64,000 nt of DNA from Pseudevernia furfuracea (lineage: Eukaryota; Ascomycota; Lecanoromycetes; Lecanorales; Parmeliaceae): contig JAIUPT010000039.1 of NCBI GenBank assembly GCA_022315425.1, positions 62,001-126,000 of the forward strand, written 5' to 3'. Each line of letters begins with the position of its first letter. Position 1 is the stretch's first letter. The position numbers and the translations under genes are program-made. Positions 59,620 through 64,000 of this stretch are shown here, piece after piece. Under the pieces are notes generated by a model that saw only the letters and a list, made by a program, of their open reading frames with translations, was not told the origin of the DNA and ran no database searches.

Positions 59620-61008
59620 CTATCGTCCATGTGACCCTGTCATCTTTGCAAGCCCTGACATTGCTCCCTTGCCCATGTTCAATGCTGAATGAACGTAAGA
59701 ACCTCTGGCGGTCGTCAATGCAGACGTCATATACGCCGGCAATGCAACCATATCCGTCATCACTGATACCTGGATGAAGCATTAGCATATCAATCATGCC
59801 TGGCCTCTTGCGTCTACTACACTCGCTGCTCATCCATAGCGTCTTCGTGTAACATGGTCTAAAAGCGATGGTCGCCAAGGACTTACCATGTTGAAACCCT
59901 GGTCAGCGAATTCACGAGCTTGATCACCCGACGTGGAATAAATGCCACTACTCTTCTCGTTCTCCTTTGCTGCTCGCTGGATCTTGGCAATAGCCTCTTT
60001 CAGCTCGTCATGCATTGTGCCATCGACAATAGAATGCCCAATGTTATTTCCCAAATCGAAGGGGCCCACAAACAAAACGTCTATTCCCGGAACTTTTGCT
60101 ATGGCATCGACCTAAAACAGGCAATTAGCGCCACACAGTGGAGAACGAGACTCTGTCACGTACATTTTCTAACGCCTCCTTAGTTTCGATCTGCACGATG
60201 GTCACCAACGAATCATTTGCCTGCTGCAGGTACTATGGAGATCTCGAAGTCAGTTTTCCGCCTTAGAGCAGCCCGACCAATCAGACAGTTTGAAGAGGCA
60301 TTATAGTCTTGTGGCTCAGACTGCGTTAAGACCAAGGAGGAAAGAAAAAACAGGAAAGGGAGAGAAACTTCTGTAGAGGTCTGGCCCCCAAATTTTTCCA
60401 TTGGAAAGGGCGACCCAAAGCCCCTATTGCCCGCAGGAGGGAACTTTGCTGCAGTCACCAGTTTTTTTGCGTCGTCTGCGGTGTACAAAAGGGGTACAAT
60501 TATGCCATGGGCTGCAGCTCTTTTTAGTGGGAATTCCTTTGAACAGCTGTGCTTTGTTTCAGGGGATTGTCTACCTCCGGAATCCAGTGCACCTGCAGGA
60601 GAGTTAGCGGAGAAAACCGTTGCACTGCTACCATGCACCCTCACGCTTGACCATCCAGCCTTCGTTAGCTGCTATCCTGACAACGGGGCTGACCCCACAG
60701 CCGGCAATGGCTGCAACAGCCGCATGCATGGCGCTGTCTACTGGCTGTCAGTGTCCAGCTGGCGCTGGTACTATCCTGTGCGACACCAGCCAACGATTGT
60801 GTTACCATCGATGTTTCCATGCTCCGTGTCTACACAGACCCAGTCAAACCCACAACGTGCTATGGTCCTCGCCAGATTGCTGCCGGGCAGCATTTGCCAG
60901 CTGGAAACCTATCAACCCACTATATCACTTTATAAAGAGAACTTACGCTCCGAACGTCACGCCAGAGCCTGTGGAAAGCGCTTTTTGTAGTTTGTTTGCA
61001 GCCTGCAT
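59620..61008 (-). CDS. HpcH/HpaI aldolase family protein, eight exons
   Basis: Exons on the minus strand: 61008-60947, 60900-60806, 60737-60645, 60592-60575 (18 nt), 60511-60369, 60232-60164, 60111-59887 and 59769-59620; total 855 nt, 284 aa. Signatures: DTEHGNIDDSAMH, VVRIAANEGWMVKRALDSGA, GIIVPLLYTADDAKKLV, FPPAGNRGFGSPF, VQIETKEALENVDAI, and VPGIDVLFVGPFDLGNNIG with the metal-binding and phosphate-loop residues. The family cleaves 2-keto-3-deoxy or 4-hydroxy-2-oxo acids to pyruvate (or a related oxoacid) plus an aldehyde. The donor after exon 5 (GTTTCT) is weak but needed for the conserved TSTEYLQQAND. It is convergent with the glutaredoxin-like gene, 64 bp apart. Confidence 0.93.
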
Positions 61009-61363
61009 GACCAAAGGTGTTGTAGAGTATTTGGGAGTCGGAAAAGGTTTTATACTATCTCAGTGAATTTGCCAATGGTTGGGTTGGAGGTTTGAACATG
61101 ACGCGACCCCGCGTTTGATAAAAAGATAAGATAAGATAAGATAAAAAATAGATCAGATCAAGTTCATATCCGCTATCATTTTTGTAGCAGACCACCAAGC
61201 TAAAGATTTATACCACTGGATCCCGGTCTCATTACAATGCCCTAACATCTCGCACAACGGTAAAAATCAAACCCTCTTGAGACCTCGGCCCTGACTAAGT
61301 GGACAATGAAGGGCCTGGTGGGTATTATTGCTTGTGAAATAGCTTTTGAACAGACGACTGAGA
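61009..61363. promoter_or_regulatory. Aldolase upstream region with a GATAA cluster
   Basis: GATAA occurs at 61117-61121 and four times in tandem at 61125-61144, about 110-135 bp upstream of the aldolase start. Fungal GATA factors (AreA/NIT2, SreA, WC) bind HGATAR. A nitrogen- or iron-type control of the aldolase is possible but not shown. The rest is the 3' flank of the F-box-like gene. Confidence 0.45.
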
Positions 61364-62638
61364 CTAGTCATACGGCATTTTATGGCTGCTGTCTATCTTT
61401 GTCTTAGTTTTAGTTGAAGGGGTATTGGCTTGTTCTACCGCATAGTAAGTTGGTCGTAGTCTCTTCACGGCCTTGGTTGCGACTGTAAAATTACAGAGTC
61501 GTAGCTTGGCAGAGACGACTCTTCTTCTGGAGCGAGAGTCGTAGCTTGGCAGAGACGACTCTTCTTCTGGAGCGAGAGTCGATGCAGTCGAGTCCGAAAG
61601 GGCGAGGGGGGAAACCGGTCCCTGCATCCTTGTTCGTGGAGGAGTGCGATACACGGACTCAGAGCGACGTAGGGCCTCGGACCTACGCCACCTCTCCTCC
61701 TCCAACCCAGAAGTTGTGAACTGTCTTCGTTCCGACACCCTCTCAAGCTCCCTTCTTCTCTCGTCTTCGAAGCGGTCATAAGCAGGTACTTTTGCTTTCT
61801 TCGGTGATGTCGTCCTTTCTGTGGCAGAGAAAGGCGAAGTAGCCCAGATGGCCTCTTGTTCAGCAGGGTCAATGATATCATCTTCGGCCACTTCCTCTGC
61901 GGGCCGATCATATGAAGAGTGCGTGCGTGCGAGTAAATGTCTTGTATCGTAATCCCGTCTCGATTCTGCTTTGCTACGCTCACGCGGTAATGGCAGATCA
62001 CACCAGAGACAGACGCGTCCTCCAAATCCGTCCGGTTTTGACTTTGAACAGCCTATGCCATAGCATTGATTTTTTTTGATGTCGAGGTTTGAATTCTGCT
62101 TGGTCTTACACCTCAAGCACAAGTGTCCATCTCTGGCTGTGCAGGTACATTCTGTGCGCATGAAGTAGGAGGTTAGAGCAATGTTTTCTTCACCGTTCAA
62201 CGAAGTTTCTTGGTGAGGATTCCCTGAATTGAAGCACTCGACACAGAGTGAGCGCGTTCGATTTGGGAATGTGTTCTCCTCACGCTTTTCAAACGAAGCC
62301 TTGATAATACAAGCCTCACAGATAGGCATGGAACACACTAGGCATCCCTTGATCTTAGCACCTTTAGTATGCTGAGGCTCTGAGCAACACAGCGGGCTTT
62401 TGGCCTTCAAGTTCTTCCAATATGAGGTGTTGTGCTTTCCAATGGACAGAACCGGACGGACATCTTTGAGCGAGGACGGCTTTTCAGAAGACCTAATGGG
62501 AAATCCATGCAAGGCCGCACGGGTCGTCGAATTTGTTTTGGACAGATTGAAAAGATCACCAAGTGGTAAGACAGCAACTAGATTCTCTAGTATTGGATAC
62601 GCGCATAGCAACTCAAGTAGAGTTGTCATGATTTCCAA
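61364..62638 (-). CDS. F-box-like protein with multiple Cys clusters, C-terminus frameshifted
   Basis: A 424-aa frame. Residues about 5-45 (LLELLCAYPILENLVAVLPLGDLFNLSKTN) resemble a divergent F-box. Cys pairs follow: CLVCSMPICEAC, SLCVECF, CTCTARDGHLCLRC, CYGIGC and CLWCDLPL (about 98-215), probably zinc-binding. The tail is charged and low-complexity. This architecture recurs in uncharacterised filamentous-fungal proteins; a role as SCF ubiquitin-ligase adaptor is only inferred. A 40-bp tandem duplication (61497-61576) near the 3' end shifts the frame: with one copy the protein would stop soon after YDS (about residue 370) instead of running on with RSRRRVVSAK. Confidence 0.75.
   Translation of the reverse strand: MEIMTTLLELLCAYPILENLVAVLPLGDLFNLSKTNSTTRAALHGFPIRSSEKPSSLKDVRPVLSIGKHNTSYWKNLKAKSPLCCSEPQHTKGAKIKGCLVCSMPICEACIIKASFEKREENTFPNRTRSLCVECFNSGNPHQETSLNGEENIALTSYFMRTECTCTARDGHLCLRCKTKQNSNLDIKKNQCYGIGCSKSKPDGFGGRVCLWCDLPLPRERSKAESRRDYDTRHLLARTHSSYDRPAEEVAEDDIIDPAEQEAIWATSPFSATERTTSPKKAKVPAYDRFEDERRRELERVSERRQFTTSGLEEERWRRSEALRRSESVYRTPPRTRMQGPVSPLALSDSTASTLAPEEESSLPSYDSRSRRRVVSAKLRLCNFTVATKAVKRLRPTYYAVEQANTPSTKTKTKIDSSHKMPYD
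61497..61576. repeat. Perfect 40-bp tandem duplication in the F-box-like gene
   Basis: Copies at 61497-61536 and 61537-61576 are identical, which suggests a recent event. Since 40 is not a multiple of three it changes the reading frame downstream. Confidence 0.9.
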
Positions 62639-62933
62639 TGTATCGAGACCTTGCTTTCTGAAGATCAGGGTTGAGAACGAGGCAACACTAAGATATGAGA
62701 GAAAGAAATGGAGGACTGTTATTGACTCTTGATATGATTTTACTTAAGCAATGGTTTAGGAAGCCTAAAGTAAGGCTCGGGGTTAGAGTAAGCGAGGTTG
62801 CGGCGGTTCAAGAGCGATAGCCGCCAACCGCTCGGCTTCCAAAGTTCCGACAATTGCAGGACATTGTCAGTTTGTCACTACTTTATTAGCGAATAAAACC
62901 TTTTCTTACCTCTTTTCAAACCATCATATAGAC
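62639..62933. promoter_or_regulatory. Divergent promoter between the F-box-like and CHORD genes
   Basis: The two start codons are 295 bp apart and face away from each other, so control sequences of both genes lie here. No specific site was recognised. Confidence 0.45.
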
Positions 62934-64000
62934 ATGGCTGAGAGATGTGTGCACAAGGGCTGTGGGAAGACGTTCACTGACCCTGAAGAAGAATGCGTCT
63001 ACCACCCTGGACCCCCAATATTTCACGAAGGGCAGAAAGGTGTCTGGACGCCCTCTCACTCGCGTATCCGAATCTATCAAACATTGACTGACTCTATGAG
63101 ATAGGCTGGAAATGCTGCAAGCCTCGATTTTTGACATTTGACGAATTTCTCTCAATCCCACCTTGCACTACAGGAAAACATTCTACCGTTGACGACACAC
63201 CCAAGCCCGATAGTCCTCCATCACCTGAGCTTTCCGAACATCTACCTCCCCCACCAAATCGTATACCTACCAATGGCAACGTCTTGAACTTACCGGCTCC
63301 CCGGGCGCCCCAGTCCGCTCCGCCTGCCGCCCCATCTCCTGCGCCTCCAGAATCCGACTCGGACGACCCTTCTATCCCAGTACCCCCAAATACGGTTTGC
63401 CGTCGACGGGGCTGTAACGCCACTTCACCAGTGGAATCGCCTTTATTGCGAGGCGACGAAAAATGTGTCTACCACCCGGGGCAAGCACTGTTCCACGAAG
63501 GGAGCAAAGGATGGACGTGCTGCAAGAGGCGAGTGCTGGAGTTTGATGAGTTCATGAAGATTGAGGGTTGCAAGGGGAAAAGCAACCACCTTTTCGTGGG
63601 GAGCAAAAAGAAGTCTGCACAGGAAGAAGCAGTATCAGAGATCAGGTAGGTTGGCAGTTTCTATAGCAGAATTGTATCCGCAATTCATGGAGTGTGGTTT
63701 GTTGATAGGCGTTGTCTTAGGCATGATTTCTATCAGACCCCTACGAGCATAATAGCGAGCTTATTCCTGAAAAAGATCGATAAGGACCGAGCAAAGGTCG
63801 AGTTCGCGAGCCAAACCGCTGTGGTTCTGGATCTTCCCACGGCAGATCACAAAAGATACAAAACCGAGCTTCCATTATTCGGACATATCGATACTGCTCG
63901 GTCTACGTACAAGATTATGGGAACCAAGCTAGAAATGACGCTCGTGAAAGCGGACGGACTCAGCTGGTCAACGCTCAGGAGTGACGAGCAAAGGACGAGT
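62934..64000 (+). CDS. CHORD and CS domain protein (Rar1/CHP-1/melusin family), 5' part
   Basis: Exons 62934-63039, 63105-63645 and 63721 onward; the gene leaves the window. CHORD-I spans MAERCVHKGCGKTF, CVYHPGPPIFHEGQKGWKCCKPRFLTFDEF with its Cys/His set intact. A Pro/Ser-rich linker follows, then CHORD-II (CRRRGCNAT, CVYHPGQALFHEGSKGWTCC, DEFMKIEGC). Exon 3 gives the start of a CS (p23-like) domain (VVLDLPTA, YKTELPLFGHID, LEMTLVKADGLSW). Family knowledge: these proteins are Hsp90 and Sgt1 co-chaperones; in plants Rar1 stabilises immune receptors, and fungal relatives act in growth and stress. The donor after exon 1 (GTGTCT) is weak but required to complete GWKCC. Confidence 0.94.

Overview
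The window comes from a filamentous ascomycete (Pezizomycotina). Host genes carry many 50-130-nt introns with GTRNGY donors and CTRAY branch points close to the acceptor. Housekeeping and meiotic proteins are of fungal type. Repeats are C:G to T:A mutated in the style of repeat-induced point mutation (RIP). The species was not identified.

Left gene-space (1-21,285), in order: the 3' end of a cytochrome-b5-like gene; NOP4/RBM28-type ribosome-biogenesis protein (-); a bZIP transcription factor (-); about 4.7 kb with no recognisable gene; eEF1B GTP-exchange subunit (-) divergent from mitochondrial ClpB-type chaperone HSP78 (+); MSH5 meiotic MutS homologue (+, 14 exons reconstructed); EMC5 (+); LSM8 (-). 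Right gene-space (59,016-64,000): a glutaredoxin-like protein (+), an HpcH/HpaI aldolase (-, 8 exons including an 18-nt exon), a Cys-rich F-box-like protein (-), and the 5' part of a CHORD/CS-domain protein (+).

The middle 37.7 kb (21,286-59,015) is one pile of nested transposable elements, resolved here from LTR ends and target-site duplications (TSDs). E1 (27,101-59,015) is a copia-like, apparently non-autonomous LTR element, TSD TAAAG. E2 (21,286-27,096) is a copia element on the minus strand, inserted exactly at the left edge of E1, TSD AAAGT. Inside E1 sits gypsy chromovirus A (27,616-57,562, -, TSD GTTCG). Inside A are D (34,653-43,789, a gag-only LTR element, TSD TTAAA), which itself contains gypsy chromovirus C (35,197-41,544), and B (44,151-57,320, +, TSD TATAT). 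B is a second copy of A's family and is inserted in A's 5' LTR head to head. B contains a solo LTR (49,970-50,235, TSD GTTCG) and, in its 3' LTR, a Helitron (51,997-57,305, -). The Helitron contains a small LTR element (TRIM-like, 55,823-57,260). Another solo LTR (57,950-58,217) lies in E1. The deepest nesting is five levels: E1 > A > B > Helitron > TRIM.

All autonomous elements are riddled with stops, mostly TGG to TAG/TGA, and have lost catalytic residues. Removing the pile leaves LSM8 and the glutaredoxin-like gene divergent and about 560 bp apart, so the pile grew inside what was probably a shared bidirectional promoter. The most unusual items are an opposite-strand ORF conserved 3' of pol in both gypsy A and B, an un-RIPed host-like segment with a CCAAT box carried by D, a 26-bp flanking duplication in place of a 5-bp TSD around C, and a frameshifting 40-bp tandem duplication in the F-box gene.
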